Shown: in pieces, positions 1 to 8,100 of the stretch
Layout of the letters: the number at the start of each line of letters is the position of its first letter
How positions within the stretch are numbered: the first letter of the stretch is position 1
From: an uncultured bacterium
GTDB lineage: Bacteria; Bacillota; Clostridia; Christensenellales; Borkfalkiaceae
Length of the DNA stretch: 15,905 bases
Assembly: GCA_934871445.1 (NCBI GenBank)
Contig: CAKXBD010000015.1
Coordinates: 8,903-24,807 of the forward strand
Direction of reading: 5' to 3'
Notes under the pieces: generated by a model
What the model saw: only the letters and a program-made list of their open reading frames with translations
Databases searched by the model: none
What the model was told of the DNA's origin: nothing
Program-made: the position numbers and the translations under genes

Positions 1-953
1 TTTTCCCTCCCCATAAAGGCCATGCCGGGGGCGCTGTAAACGTTGATGTGCTCGAAATAAGCATTTTTACAGCGTTCCGCCGTAAGGGCGTCATAGGAAT
101 AAATCTGATGTCGCAAAATGACCGTCGTCCCCGCGGGGGAGGCTTTATAGGATTGTGAAAAACGGATTTCCAAAGTTTGCTCGCCGAGATAACGCACATA
201 TTCGACCGTATAATAGATGTCGTTGCCGCCCGAAAGGGGTGCGGAAGTCCTCGTATTGTACTCCAAAAGCCCCATGATCTGCGTCGATTCGTCTACGGGA
301 TAACCCTCGTCCACCTTAATTTTGAACGTTCGGCCGTCCGTTTCCAAAATCGTCCCCATCGAGAAGGGCACTCGTCCCCAATCGATATTGATTCCCGTCA
401 TGCGGAAATTCTCTAAGTCCACTAAGTGAAAGGGTTTGAACATGCCATGGAAATACAAATTCGTATTATCCCCGCGCAACGTCAAATTATCGATCCCCTC
501 GATGACAACGGCATAATCGGGATGTTTTGCGCTCATGCCCTCAATAAAGTCAAAGTCACCCGCGGGAAGCTCCAAAATGACGGGCGCGCCGTTCTCCGCG
601 CGGGCCGCTTCCAGCGCTTTTCCGAAAGCGTCGGTATCGTCCTTCCTATCCGTCCCGTTCGCGCCGTAATCCTCCACTCTGATAATTTTTGCATTCTCGT
701 CAGGGGCATATCGGCTCTCGTCCGATTCAAAAGCCTCTCCGTCTACTCCCACAATCCAAGGATTGCTCAAACCCGGGTCGGATAATGTCGTCTCGTTGTC
801 CATATCCAACGCATAAGCCTGCGCAACTAACTCGTCGATATTCACGCCGTCCTGTCCTCCCTTTCCGTTGCAGAGAAGAGGGCCGCTCGTCGCCGCAACC
901 AATAAAATGCTCAAAGCACACACGCATGTATTTTTCAAAGTTTTCGTCTTCAT
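1..953 (-). CDS. Secreted right-handed beta-helix (pectate-lyase-3-like) protein, 3' end cut by window
   Basis: Reading the minus strand from an ATG at 953 gives an uninterrupted frame of 317 codons that runs off the left edge, so the C-terminus is missing. Residues 1-24 form a basic start plus hydrophobic core (signal peptide). A cysteine at residue 28 follows (PLLC), but this is a poor lipobox, so lipidation is uncertain. From about residue 90 the sequence IRVEDYGANGTDRKDDTDAF is the typical opening of pectate-lyase-3/GH28-like beta-helix domains. It is followed by the LELPAG and LTLRGDNTN turns that such helices show. These folds are usually extracellular polysaccharide lyases, hydrolases or binding proteins; the catalytic residues would lie beyond the edge, so I assign no activity. 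The start lies 10 bp after the stop of the solute-binding protein gene and follows a GGGGGAGG motif unusually close to the ATG, which suggests translational coupling. It is the last visible gene of the AraC-linked operon. Confidence 0.8.
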   Translation of the reverse strand, partial: MKTKTLKNTCVCALSILLVAATSGPLLCNGKGGQDGVNIDELVAQAYALDMDNETTLSDPGLSNPWIVGVDGEAFESDESRYAPDENAKIIRVEDYGANGTDRKDDTDAFGKALEAARAENGAPVILELPAGDFDFIEGMSAKHPDYAVVIEGIDNLTLRGDNTNLYFHGMFKPFHLVDLENFRMTGINIDWGRVPFSMGTILETDGRTFKIKVDEGYPVDESTQIMGLLEYNTRTSAPLSGGNDIYYTVEYVRYLGEQTLEIRFSQSYKASPAGTTVILRHQIYSYDALTAERCKNAYFEHINVYSAPGMAFMGRE

Positions 954-963
954 GGCCTCCCCC

Positions 964-2553
964 TTATTCCGCCATATAGCGATCGTATGCGTTTTGGTAA
1001 ATCTCTACATACCGATCCACCCGCGCAGCCTTCAAGTCCGCAACAAACGCATCGAAATCGGCGCGCGTCAAATCTTTCTTCGCTATCAGGCGCGTCTCTT
1101 GCGATTCCACCAAATTATTCAAATCGATTTGCAATGTAGACAGCTCTATCGATTCCTCCGAAGTAAACGTAACGGAAGGATAGGGAACTTTCAAATAGTC
1201 CATGTATCCCGCCTCCTCCACTGCCTGATTGATATTCTTCACCTGAGGAGTACTGTCTTTCAGAACAAAATCTCCGTTCCAATAGGGAATCGTCCCCAAT
1301 CCGACGTTCGGAGTAATCGTGCCGCGATATTCCTCAATGTCCATTCCGTCGGGTACGTTGAAGGTCCAACTCGTGTGCGCCTCGTCGTCCCAAGTCCAAT
1401 CCGCCCCCTCTTTTCCGAACGATTCCAGCTCAGAGCCGAGCTCGGTATAGAAGAAGTCCATCCAACGTACAATTTCCCGCTGATACGGAGAAGTCGACCG
1501 AATGACAATCGTATCGGGAGAGATGTCATTTCCAAAACCCAGCCACATCTGTTTTTGATTGATGTCGCTCGTGAGCGCGGGGACTCCCGTATACTGTGAA
1601 TCGAGGTTATTGCCGACAATCAGGTATGCGGCGCCGCCGTCAAAACAGCCGACGATACCCTGACTGCCCTTTTGTGCCAAGTCTTTGTCCTCGCTCATGC
1701 TGAACACGTCGTTATCCAACAGGCCCTCTCGGTACAGTTTATTGGCGAATTGCAGATATTCCCAATAATTCTCCGTAGTAGGGACGAACACAACCTTTCC
1801 GTCGTCGCCCACCTCGATACCCGTCGAAACGTACCCAAAGGCACTCATCAAGAAATTGCGAGTCTGATTAAGGCCCACCGAAGAGAGCGGAATTTCGTCT
1901 TGGAAGCCGTTGCCGTTCGGATCCTGTGTCTTGAAAGCCTTCAAAACATCATAAAATTCGTCTATCGTCGAGGGCATTTCCAACCCCAGAGTATCCAGCC
2001 ATTCCCGATTGATAAACTGTTTGAACGTGAGATCGCGGGGTACCGTATTAATGGAGGCAAACGAGTAAATTTTTCCGTCGCCGAGCGTCGTACGCTTTTC
2101 AATTTCGGGATTTGTGTCCATCAATTTTTTGTAGTTTGGAGCGTATTCCTCGATCAAGTCTCCGATTGGCTGAATCATGCCATGGGAAGCGTAGGTAGTC
2201 TGTTCCTCCAGCGTATTCCAGAAAAGGAACGCATCGATGGATTCATCCTCCCAGCTTGTCGAACGGAGCTCCTGATAGCTTTCGGTGTTCGCCTCTACAA
2301 ACTCGACGTGAATATTGGTAATCTCCTCCATTTCCTTGAACAGGCGCATATCCTTGTAAGCGGAATGGAGTGCATGTCTCGGAACAAACATTTTAATAGT
2401 GACTTTTTCTTTGACAATTTGCGGATTTGACGTATCCGCGATAAAATTGTCGGGATCGTAATCGCCTCGCCCGTCTCCGCCGCAAGCGGCGAAGCTCGAA
2501 CAGGCCATGGTGGCACAGAGCAGAAGCCCCAACAGTTTTGTGATTTTTTTCAA
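964..2553 (-). CDS. Extracellular solute-binding lipoprotein of a sugar ABC importer (LplA-type)
   Basis: A 529-residue protein with a lipoprotein signal peptide: MKKITKLLGLLLCATMACSS, then lipobox FAAC with the lipid cysteine at residue 24, followed by a GGDGRGDYD linker. The body has features of family-1 extracellular solute-binding proteins of the LplA type: a VTIKMFVPRHA start to the first lobe, the segment FKTQDPNGNGFQDEIPLS (a calcium-loop-like DPNGNG motif common in this family), and MDFFYTELGSE near the C-terminus. The length (about 500-550) is normal for the family. It should sit on the outer face of the membrane and pass oligosaccharides to the two permeases encoded just upstream. 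The start codon is TTG, fixed by an AAGGAGG site 8 bp before it and by the signal peptide. The stop is 10 bp from the beta-helix gene. The substrate cannot be inferred from sequence alone. Confidence 0.9.
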   Translation of the reverse strand: MKKITKLLGLLLCATMACSSFAACGGDGRGDYDPDNFIADTSNPQIVKEKVTIKMFVPRHALHSAYKDMRLFKEMEEITNIHVEFVEANTESYQELRSTSWEDESIDAFLFWNTLEEQTTYASHGMIQPIGDLIEEYAPNYKKLMDTNPEIEKRTTLGDGKIYSFASINTVPRDLTFKQFINREWLDTLGLEMPSTIDEFYDVLKAFKTQDPNGNGFQDEIPLSSVGLNQTRNFLMSAFGYVSTGIEVGDDGKVVFVPTTENYWEYLQFANKLYREGLLDNDVFSMSEDKDLAQKGSQGIVGCFDGGAAYLIVGNNLDSQYTGVPALTSDINQKQMWLGFGNDISPDTIVIRSTSPYQREIVRWMDFFYTELGSELESFGKEGADWTWDDEAHTSWTFNVPDGMDIEEYRGTITPNVGLGTIPYWNGDFVLKDSTPQVKNINQAVEEAGYMDYLKVPYPSVTFTSEESIELSTLQIDLNNLVESQETRLIAKKDLTRADFDAFVADLKAARVDRYVEIYQNAYDRYMAE

Positions 2554-2566
2554 GGTTTTTACCTCC
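2538..2566 (-). promoter_or_regulatory. Ribosome binding site deciding a TTG start
   Basis: On the minus strand TAAGGAGGTAAAAACC precedes TTG AAA AAA ATC ACA. The strong Shine-Dalgarno site is 8 bp from the TTG, no in-frame ATG is placed better, and the TTG begins a complete lipoprotein signal peptide. The solute-binding protein therefore starts with TTG. Confidence 0.75.
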
Positions 2567-2595
2567 TTACCTTAATTTTTTCTATGCTTTTGAAA

Positions 2596-3566
2596 TCAGC
2601 CCTTTACGCTGCCGATCATGACGCCCTTGATAAAATACCTCTGTAAAAACGGATAGATAAATAAGATAGGCAGGGTTGAAACGACTATCGTCGTATATTT
2701 AATCGCTTCGGACATGTACGCCTGTTCAATGAGGCTGCCGCCTCCCCCGCCCGCCATGGACGAATCGGATTTGATGAGCACTTCTCTCAAAACCATTTGA
2801 AGCGGCCATTTATTTTGGTCGGGGAGATACAACAGAGCATTGAAATAGGAATTCCAATACGCCACTGCGTAAAACAGAATCATGACCGCAACAATCGGCA
2901 TTGACAAAGGCAGGACGATCGTAAAAAAGATCCGAAAATCATTCGCGCCGTCTACCTTCGCCGCCTCTTGAATTTCCCATGCGATGGAAGAGGACATGTA
3001 CGTTCGTACGACAATGACGTTCCATACGCTCAACGCGCCCGGGAGAATAAAGCCGAAAATATTATTCATGAGTCCCAGGGATTTGACGATTAAGAAAGTG
3101 GGAATCATGCCGCCGTTGAAAAACATCGTAATCATGAAAATCGTCATCAGGACGCCGCGAGGACGAAAATCTTTTCTCGAAAGAACGTAGCCCGCGGGAA
3201 TGGTCAATGCACAGCTAATCAGTGTTCCCAAAACGACGTAGATAATCGTGTTCATGTATCCCCGCCAAATCATCGGTGCTTTGAGCACCTTTGCATGGCG
3301 GTGGGAAAAAGAAATACTCTCCCCATATATACGTCCTCGGGCGGAGAAATCGAGCAGGACAACACATAGATTAACGGATAAATCGTAAGTAATGTCCAAA
3401 CGGCGAGTATCGAATACACAATTCCTTCAAAAATACGATCCTGTCTAGAAATTTTATGTTTCTTTCGCCCGAATCGTCTCTTTTTCTCTGTCCGAACTTC
3501 TTCCGAAGCGATGTGTTGATTCGGAGTTTCCGAGGCTTGGATTTTTTGTCTTTCGGTTTTTGTCAT
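2596..3566 (-). pseudogene. Sugar ABC importer permease (LplC/YtcP-type), apparently frameshifted
   Basis: Two overlapping frames together make one permease. The N-terminal frame (ATG at 3566, stop near 3270) gives a basic cytoplasmic tail, a first membrane segment (GIVYSILAVWTLLTIYPLIY) and the family-typical SCSISPPEDVYMGRVFLFPT. The -1 frame carries the rest, from about KVLKAPMIWRGYMNTIIYV (near 3285) to GVMIGSVKG at 2596. It includes further membrane segments, FFNGGMIPTF, and the EAA loop EIQEAAKVDGANDFRIFF that contacts the ATPase. Only 11 nt separate the FP codons from the KVL codons, whereas the family usually has about nine residues there, so roughly 16 bp seem to be missing. The start at 3566 is preferred over 3581 because GGTGAGG lies 7 bp upstream of it; it overlaps the 3' end of the preceding permease gene closely. 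A true deletion would inactivate this importer; a sequencing or assembly error is the alternative. Confidence 0.8.
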
Positions 3567-3574
3567 GGGCCACC

Positions 3575-4510
3575 TCACCATAAAGATTCTTTTCCAAGAA
3601 GTTTTGCCACAAAATTCGCAAGTAACAAAAGCACAATATTGATTGCGGAATTGAACAGTCCGACTGCGGAACCGAACCCGTAGTTTTTATATCCCGTCGC
3701 AGCAATCGATACTTTATACGCATAAGTCGCAATAATCTCCGACTCGGTCAAATTGGAAGAAGTCTGCATGAGATACGCCTTCTCAAATCCCACATTCATA
3801 ATTCCGCCCATCGCCATAATAAAGAGAATAATCGCCGTGGGAAGAATAGCGGGCAGATTGATGTGCCAAATTCTCTTGAAGCGTCCCGCCCCGTCTATCG
3901 TCGCGGCCTCATGAAGCGAAGGATCCACCGTCGAAAGCGTGGCGACATAAATGATCGCCCACCAGCCGCAGCCCTGCCACAGTCCCGAAAAAATATAGAT
4001 AAAATTGAAGGCCGACGGTTCGTACATCCAAGCCTTCGGCGCTATCCCGAAGAGTCCGAAAAACTTATTGATGACGCCGTAATCAGCGTTTGTAAAGGTA
4101 AAGCACATTCCTACCGTCACGATGACGGAAACAAAATAGGGAGCATAGGAAATCGTCTGTACCGCCTTTTTATACCAAGAATGGCGCACTTCGTTGATGA
4201 GCAGTGCCAACACAATAGGAAAAATTGTATTTACGGGCAAAGAATACAGACTGAGCTCCAACGTATTCACGAGCATGATATCAAACCAATAAGAATTGAA
4301 CAATGCCTTAAAATTTGCCCAGCCTGCCCACTGACTGCCAAACACGCCCAAGACGGGATTATAATTCTGAAAAGCTACCACCACGCCGTACATCGGCAGA
4401 TAACAAAAAAGGACGAGAAAGACGAGCGCCGGCAGAATGAGAAGATAGAGCTGCCATTGCCTCAGTCCGAGCTTATTGACCAGCTTTCTTTTCCAAAGAG
4501 CTTTCTCCAT
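3575..4510 (-). CDS. Sugar ABC importer permease (LplB/YteP-type)
   Basis: A 311-residue integral membrane protein. The N-terminus QLYLLILPALVFLVLFCYLP followed by MYGVVVAFQNYNPVLG is the signature of LplB/YteP-type permeases, which import plant- or host-derived oligosaccharides in Bacillota. About six membrane segments are visible. The ATPase-contacting EAA loop is HEAATIDGAGRFKRIWHINL. It should pair with the downstream (broken) LplC-type permease and the LplA-type binding protein. No ATP-binding subunit is encoded nearby, which is normal for this family because a shared MsmX-type ATPase elsewhere in the genome usually serves several importers. The start is set by GGGAGG 5 bp before the ATG. 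The first 38 bp overlap the end of the nucleoside hydrolase gene, showing tight co-translation. Confidence in the family is high; the substrate is unknown. Confidence 0.93.
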   Translation of the reverse strand: MEKALWKRKLVNKLGLRQWQLYLLILPALVFLVLFCYLPMYGVVVAFQNYNPVLGVFGSQWAGWANFKALFNSYWFDIMLVNTLELSLYSLPVNTIFPIVLALLINEVRHSWYKKAVQTISYAPYFVSVIVTVGMCFTFTNADYGVINKFFGLFGIAPKAWMYEPSAFNFIYIFSGLWQGCGWWAIIYVATLSTVDPSLHEAATIDGAGRFKRIWHINLPAILPTAIILFIMAMGGIMNVGFEKAYLMQTSSNLTESEIIATYAYKVSIAATGYKNYGFGSAVGLFNSAINIVLLLLANFVAKLLGKESLW

Positions 4511-5384
4511 AAATACCTCCCGATAAAATGGTTATCAGATATTCGTCAAACACTTCTCTGCCTTCATAATTCAAAAGGCAAAAAGCCTCACGGCCCTCCC
4601 GCGATTCTACCGTTCTTCCCTCGTCCGTCACCGAAATTTTTAATTTTTCGCCTTCAAAGCGTTCGGGAAAACGCAAATAATAAACGGGGAGAAGGTCGTA
4701 TAGAATTCCTGAACTCGTCTCGACCGGATATTTTATCGCACCGCCAACGTAGTCCCGATGCCAAATTTCATAATTTTCTATCACGGCACGTGCCAGCGGC
4801 GCTGCCGATTGACGAATCTTTTGAAAGTCCGCTCCGTCGACGATGTAATCTCTGCAAACATCCAGCGGAACGAGGGTTATTTTCGCACCGCTCGCGAGTA
4901 CATTCCGAAACGCTTCGGGATCAAGGGCGGCGTTACATTCCGCGGCGGGCTCCGATTGATTGATATATCCTTTCCGAATCGCTCCGATCATGGCGACGAT
5001 ATTCAGGTGCGGGAAAAGGTCGGGATACCTTTTTGCAAGCTGCGCCAAATTGGTCATGGGGCCCAAAGCAACTATCGTGCTTCCCCTCTCTGCCGCATCA
5101 ATAAATTCCTTTTCAAAATTCGTCGGATATTCCGTTTCTTTTCCGACCCAAGCGGCCTGCGCACTGCATTGCACCGCCGAGCCCTTTCCCGCCACTACGG
5201 GAATCCTTTTTCCTGCCGCTGCCGCGAGTTTATCCACCAGCGCACATTTATATTGTACATCCTCGCATACGGTCATCACGAGTTTCACGTCGAAAATCGG
5301 ATCGCCGAACATCGTCGCCAGCGCCCAAGTATCGTCTATATCCGAACCGATGTCGGTATCGATAATCAGAGGTAACTTTTTCAT
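4473..5384 (-). CDS. Nucleoside hydrolase (inosine-uridine-preferring family)
   Basis: A 303-residue cytoplasmic protein, the usual length for the IUNH family, which hydrolyses the N-glycosidic bond of ribonucleosides to ribose and base using a calcium ion held by N-terminal aspartates. The N-terminus has DTDIGSDIDDTWAL (residues 9-22), the family's aspartate cluster in the DTDxGxDxDD form seen in many bacterial members. Further conserved pieces are IVALGPMTNLAQL, ECNAALDPEAFRNVL (asparagine and DPEA substrate-site motif) and TLVPLDV. I chose the ATG at 5384, not an in-frame start at 5411, because MKKLPLIIDTD matches the family start and lies only 5 bp after the GH4 stop. No strong Shine-Dalgarno site precedes it, so coupling to GH4 translation is likely. 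Members of this fold in sugar-importer operons may act on other ribosides; the exact substrate is unknown. Confidence 0.9.
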   Translation of the reverse strand: MKKLPLIIDTDIGSDIDDTWALATMFGDPIFDVKLVMTVCEDVQYKCALVDKLAAAAGKRIPVVAGKGSAVQCSAQAAWVGKETEYPTNFEKEFIDAAERGSTIVALGPMTNLAQLAKRYPDLFPHLNIVAMIGAIRKGYINQSEPAAECNAALDPEAFRNVLASGAKITLVPLDVCRDYIVDGADFQKIRQSAAPLARAVIENYEIWHRDYVGGAIKYPVETSSGILYDLLPVYYLRFPERFEGEKLKISVTDEGRTVESREGREAFCLLNYEGREVFDEYLITILSGGIYGESSLEKKAGQ

Positions 5385-5389
5385 AATTT

Positions 5390-6697
5390 TCAAAGGTATT
5401 CCGGCAACCAAGCCTTGTGCGCTTCAAAGAGGTCGTCGCAGAGCGATTTGATTTCATCGAGCGTCAGCTCGGCAGAAGTATGAGGGTCAAGATATGCCGC
5501 ACGGTATACATCCTCTTTTTTACGGGAACGCGCCGCCTCGATTGAAAGCAGTTGAACGTTGATATTGGTTCGATTGAGCGCGGCACACTGTTCGGGCAAG
5601 GGAGCATGTCTGACAGGCTGAATCCCGCCTTGATCTACCAAACATGCGACTTCGACGCAGGCCTTTGAGGGAAGATTGGGGATAAGTCCCTCATTGATGA
5701 CGTTTCCGTGAATACGGCACGCTTTATCCGTCACGGCCGATTCGATGATATACGAGGCAAACTCCTTGGAACGGGTATGCTCCAAATCTTCGGACAAAAG
5801 CTTCTCCTGCATTTCGTTCCATTCTTTAATTTGCTTTTCACAACGACGGGGATATTCGTCCAAAGGAATTTTATAGCGGTCAATCAGCTCCGAATGGGTA
5901 GCCTTGATAAAATAGGGAAGATATTCCGCGGTATGCTCGCTCGATTCCGTATTATAGTACCCGAATCTATGCATGATTTCATGGCGAACCAAGTCCCACG
6001 CCATTGTTTCGGTGTACTCTCCCGATGCAGAACGACGCTTAATTTCGGGATACATATCCCGTCCGTTTTCGTCCTCTATCTTCAAAAGCCAAGCCTGATG
6101 ATTAATTCCCGCTATATCCCAGCGGGTCTTGTCTTTCAACGTCTCGGAAAAGCCTAACGATTTGAACAGTCCCTCTACGCAATATTGCACGCTGTGACAG
6201 AGTCCTACCGCGTTTAAGTCAAGTTCTCTTATACAGTATCCCGTTATCATCGCCATAGGATTCGTATAATTGAGAAAAAGCGCGTTCGGACAGACTTTAT
6301 GTATTACCTCTGCAAACTGCTCTAAAACAGGTGCAGTCCTTAAAAAACGGAAAATCCCCCCGATTCCCAAAGTATCTCCGATGGTTTGGCGCAAGCCGTA
6401 TTTTTTCGGAACTTCAAAATCCGTGACCGTACAAGGCTTATACCCCCCGACCTGAACGGCATTGACGACAAAATCAGCGCCCTCTAACGCACTTTTCAAA
6501 TCGGTATACCGAGCGATGCGCGCTTTTCCATAACGACGATTGATGTTGTTCAGCATTTTGAACGAACATTCCAGCCGTTCTCGATCAATATCGTATAATG
6601 CAATATCAAACTGTCCGAGAGAAGGCGTCAAAATACAGTCGCCTAAAACATTTTTTGCGAAAATGGTGCTTCCGGCACCCAAAAAAGTAATTTTCAT
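5390..6697 (-). CDS. GH4 family NAD-dependent glycosidase (alpha-galactosidase/alpha-glucosidase type)
   Basis: A 435-residue cytoplasmic enzyme of normal GH4 length. GH4 enzymes cleave glycosides by a redox-elimination route using NAD and a divalent metal. Visible motifs are the Rossmann dinucleotide site ITFLGAGSTIF (residues 3-13), NYTNPMAMITGY (143-154), the metal cysteine in GLCHSVQ (Cys167, by analogy with characterised GH4 enzymes), and the metal histidine in GINHQAWLL (His200). The pattern is closest to the MelA-like branch, but GH4 also holds alpha-glucosidases, glucuronidases and phospho-glycosidases, so the sugar is not assigned. The frame stays open upstream to 6898, but MKITFLGAG at 6697 is the family start and AAGGAAGGA lies about 11 bp before it. 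It is the first gene after the promoter at 6735-6763 and heads the operon with the nucleoside hydrolase and importer. Confidence 0.92.
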   Translation of the reverse strand: MKITFLGAGSTIFAKNVLGDCILTPSLGQFDIALYDIDRERLECSFKMLNNINRRYGKARIARYTDLKSALEGADFVVNAVQVGGYKPCTVTDFEVPKKYGLRQTIGDTLGIGGIFRFLRTAPVLEQFAEVIHKVCPNALFLNYTNPMAMITGYCIRELDLNAVGLCHSVQYCVEGLFKSLGFSETLKDKTRWDIAGINHQAWLLKIEDENGRDMYPEIKRRSASGEYTETMAWDLVRHEIMHRFGYYNTESSEHTAEYLPYFIKATHSELIDRYKIPLDEYPRRCEKQIKEWNEMQEKLLSEDLEHTRSKEFASYIIESAVTDKACRIHGNVINEGLIPNLPSKACVEVACLVDQGGIQPVRHAPLPEQCAALNRTNINVQLLSIEAARSRKKEDVYRAAYLDPHTSAELTLDEIKSLCDDLFEAHKAWLPEYL

Positions 6698-6734
6698 TTT
6701 ATAAAAATCCTTCCTTCCCTGTTTTTTCGCTTTT

Positions 6735-6763
6735 AGTATAACCTCCGCGAAAATAAATTTCAA
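6735..6763 (-). promoter_or_regulatory. Sigma-A-type promoter of the GH4-importer operon
   Basis: On the minus strand TTGAAA (6763-6758) and TATACT (6740-6735) are separated by exactly 17 bp. This is a near-consensus housekeeping promoter with transcription expected to begin about 30 bp before the GH4 ATG. It lies between the araC-type gene's terminator and the GH4 start, with AraC-type half-sites just upstream. Confidence 0.8.
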
Positions 6764-6769
6764 GATAGA

Positions 6770-6798
6770 AATGTTGAATTCTATTGGCGTAATGTTGA
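6770..6798 (-). promoter_or_regulatory. Putative AraC-family operator: two TCAACATT half-sites 21 bp apart
   Basis: On the minus strand TCAACATT occurs at 6798-6791 and again at 6777-6770. Start-to-start spacing is 21 bp, two helical turns, so both face the same side of the DNA. The promoter-proximal copy ends 6 bp before the -35 hexamer. AraC-family activators typically bind direct repeats with about this spacing next to or overlapping the -35, and the gene directly upstream encodes such a regulator. The repeat is seen; the binding is inferred. Confidence 0.6.
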
Positions 6799-6820
6799 CT
6801 CTTATTCTTTTACGACAAAT

Positions 6821-6860
6821 AAAAAACACCCCCTCCCCGCAAATTTTTAAGGGGAAAGAA
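6821..6860 (-). terminator. Rho-independent terminator of the araC-type gene
   Basis: On the minus strand TTCTTTCCCC, a 12-nt loop, and GGGGAGGGGG form a 10-bp stem that includes several G-U pairs, followed by TGTTTTTT. It lies 100 bp after the regulator's stop codon and just before the GH4 operator, so the regulator is probably transcribed alone. The G-U pairs make it moderate rather than strong. Confidence 0.55.
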
Positions 6861-6959
6861 GGAGTTAAAATAAATATTTTATTGTCGAATCTCGCCATAA
6901 AGGAGCTTCCCGTCCAAACAGGAATAACCTTCTCGAAAATATTTCAAGCCGCACGAGAG

Positions 6960-7895
6960 CTACCACGCATGTTTCGAATAACGTTCTAGGTCGGCGAGCA
7001 CATCTCTCGGAATTGTAAGATTGTAACAATTCATAATATAAGCTTTATCCTCGGCTTTCGCATATTCGTTCGGGGCAACGCCGGAGCATTTCCGAAAGAC
7101 CTTACAAAACCAGCCGTAGTCGGTAAAGCCGCTGCGGTTTGCAACTTCGCGAAGCGTATATTTCCCTTGGTCGATGAGTTGACACGCTTTATAGGTTTTA
7201 AGACATTCGATATAAAAAGAGGGAGATTTTCCGACAAATCTCTTGAACAGCTTAAAAATGTACGTGCGATCGAACCCAAGGTCATGCGCGATTTTCTGCA
7301 CCGTTAAGTCTGAACAAAAATGTACTTCAATGTAATTGATAATAGAATAAAAATATTCCTGCGCCCTATCCGAAAGGTCATTTTTCTGTTTGGGAAAAGT
7401 CCTAAGAAGCCATTCTATAAATAGATACAGATACCCCAAGGAAAGAAATTGCGGATAATCGGTATTTCCTACTCCTTCGTATATTTTTTCTATCAATCCC
7501 TTACATTCCGCTTCCGGAAGATTGACGACGGGATTTTCCGAACCTATGGAAATGTGATTCATAATGTCCTTACCCTTGGCTCCGCTGAAAGAAATCCAGC
7601 GGTAAATCCACGGTTCCTCTCCGTCCGCCTGATAATACACATAATCGTCCGGACCCATCACGAAAAAATCGTCTTTCCCGATGCAAAAGCGTTTTCCGTT
7701 GATATTTAGAATCCCTCGCCCCGATTCCACATAATGAAACGTCCAAAAATTCCGCGAACCCGGGCCCCATTTATGTCCGGGGTCGCATTTTTCATATCCC
7801 GCCTCGCCTATCGTCAAATCGTGACTGAGAATAATGTTCGGGCAATACGCCTTATAGCTCTCGTTTTTCCAATATGACTTCTCGTTTCCGGTCAT
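6960..7895 (-). CDS. AraC-family transcriptional regulator with N-terminal cupin-like sensor domain
   Basis: A 311-residue protein. Residues about 45-130 form the AraC-type ligand-binding beta-barrel (FWTFHYVESGRGILNINGKR, then DDFFVMGPDDYVYYQAD). The C-terminal 110 residues hold the double helix-turn-helix domain: LTVQKIAHDLGFDRTYIFKLFKR (198-219) and YTLREVANRSGFTDYGWFCKVFRK (two HTH units, second at about 247-269), ending SGVAPNEYAK as is usual. Such proteins sense a sugar and activate neighbouring catabolic operons. The start is supported by GGGGAGGGG 8 bp before the ATG. It sits between two sugar-related operons, is followed by its own terminator, and is immediately upstream of direct repeats with AraC-type spacing at the GH4 promoter, so that operon is the likely target. 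The effector is unknown. Confidence 0.93.
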   Translation of the reverse strand: MTGNEKSYWKNESYKAYCPNIILSHDLTIGEAGYEKCDPGHKWGPGSRNFWTFHYVESGRGILNINGKRFCIGKDDFFVMGPDDYVYYQADGEEPWIYRWISFSGAKGKDIMNHISIGSENPVVNLPEAECKGLIEKIYEGVGNTDYPQFLSLGYLYLFIEWLLRTFPKQKNDLSDRAQEYFYSIINYIEVHFCSDLTVQKIAHDLGFDRTYIFKLFKRFVGKSPSFYIECLKTYKACQLIDQGKYTLREVANRSGFTDYGWFCKVFRKCSGVAPNEYAKAEDKAYIMNCYNLTIPRDVLADLERYSKHAW

Positions 7896-7924
7896 CTTTA
7901 TTTCCCCTCCCCGATTCTAATATT

Positions 7925-8009
7925 GCTATATTGCTCTTTGTTCCCCTTACAACGAAGACCTCCACCTTCGCTTGCGGGGAATTTTCACAATGCCCTTTTG
8001 ACTCGTCAA
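7925..8009 (-). promoter_or_regulatory. Candidate promoter(s) for the araC-type gene
   Basis: Two imperfect minus-strand candidates are visible. One is TTGACG (8009-8004), 17 bp, GAAAAT (7986-7981). The other is TTGTAA (7952-7947), 16 bp, TATAGC (7930-7925), which would give a short leader ahead of the regulator's ATG. A CGAAG...CTTCG inverted repeat lies between them. Neither matches consensus well, so the choice is open. Confidence 0.35.
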
Positions 8010-8077
8010 TTTAACTGCTTTTGATTATAAATCGAGAATATTCCTTTTTTCCTTATGTATTTTCGCACAAAAATTTT

Positions 8078-8100
8078 TATCAATGCGACTTCGATTGATA
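8078..8100. repeat. Inverted repeat TATCAAT / ATTGATA, possible operator
   Basis: Perfect 7-bp arms TATCAAT (8078-8084) and ATTGATA (8094-8100) are separated by 9 bp. The centre is about 195 bp upstream of the regulator's start codon. The size and symmetry suit a dimeric regulator site, but the sequence is AT-rich and chance cannot be excluded. Confidence 0.4.

Noticed and set aside
868..1599. Long plus-strand frame opposite the solute-binding protein gene.
   Set aside because: It is a shadow of the strongly supported minus-strand gene, has no ribosome binding site, and shows no domain-like pattern. The same applies to the plus-strand frames at 1672-2430, 3863-4963, 9005-9880 and 10019-10945.
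3285..3330. Programmed -1 frameshift joining the two permease halves (T-run in CTTTTTCCC followed by a hairpin).
   Set aside because: The T-run is not a proper slippery heptamer in the N-terminal frame, the hairpin is somewhat far downstream, and the fused product would still lack about five residues compared with the family. A deletion explains the data better.
6698..6898. Extended N-terminus of the GH4 enzyme (67 extra residues from a start at 6898).
   Set aside because: It would cover the promoter and operator, and the Rossmann motif of GH4 enzymes begins right at MKITFLGAG, with a ribosome binding site before it.
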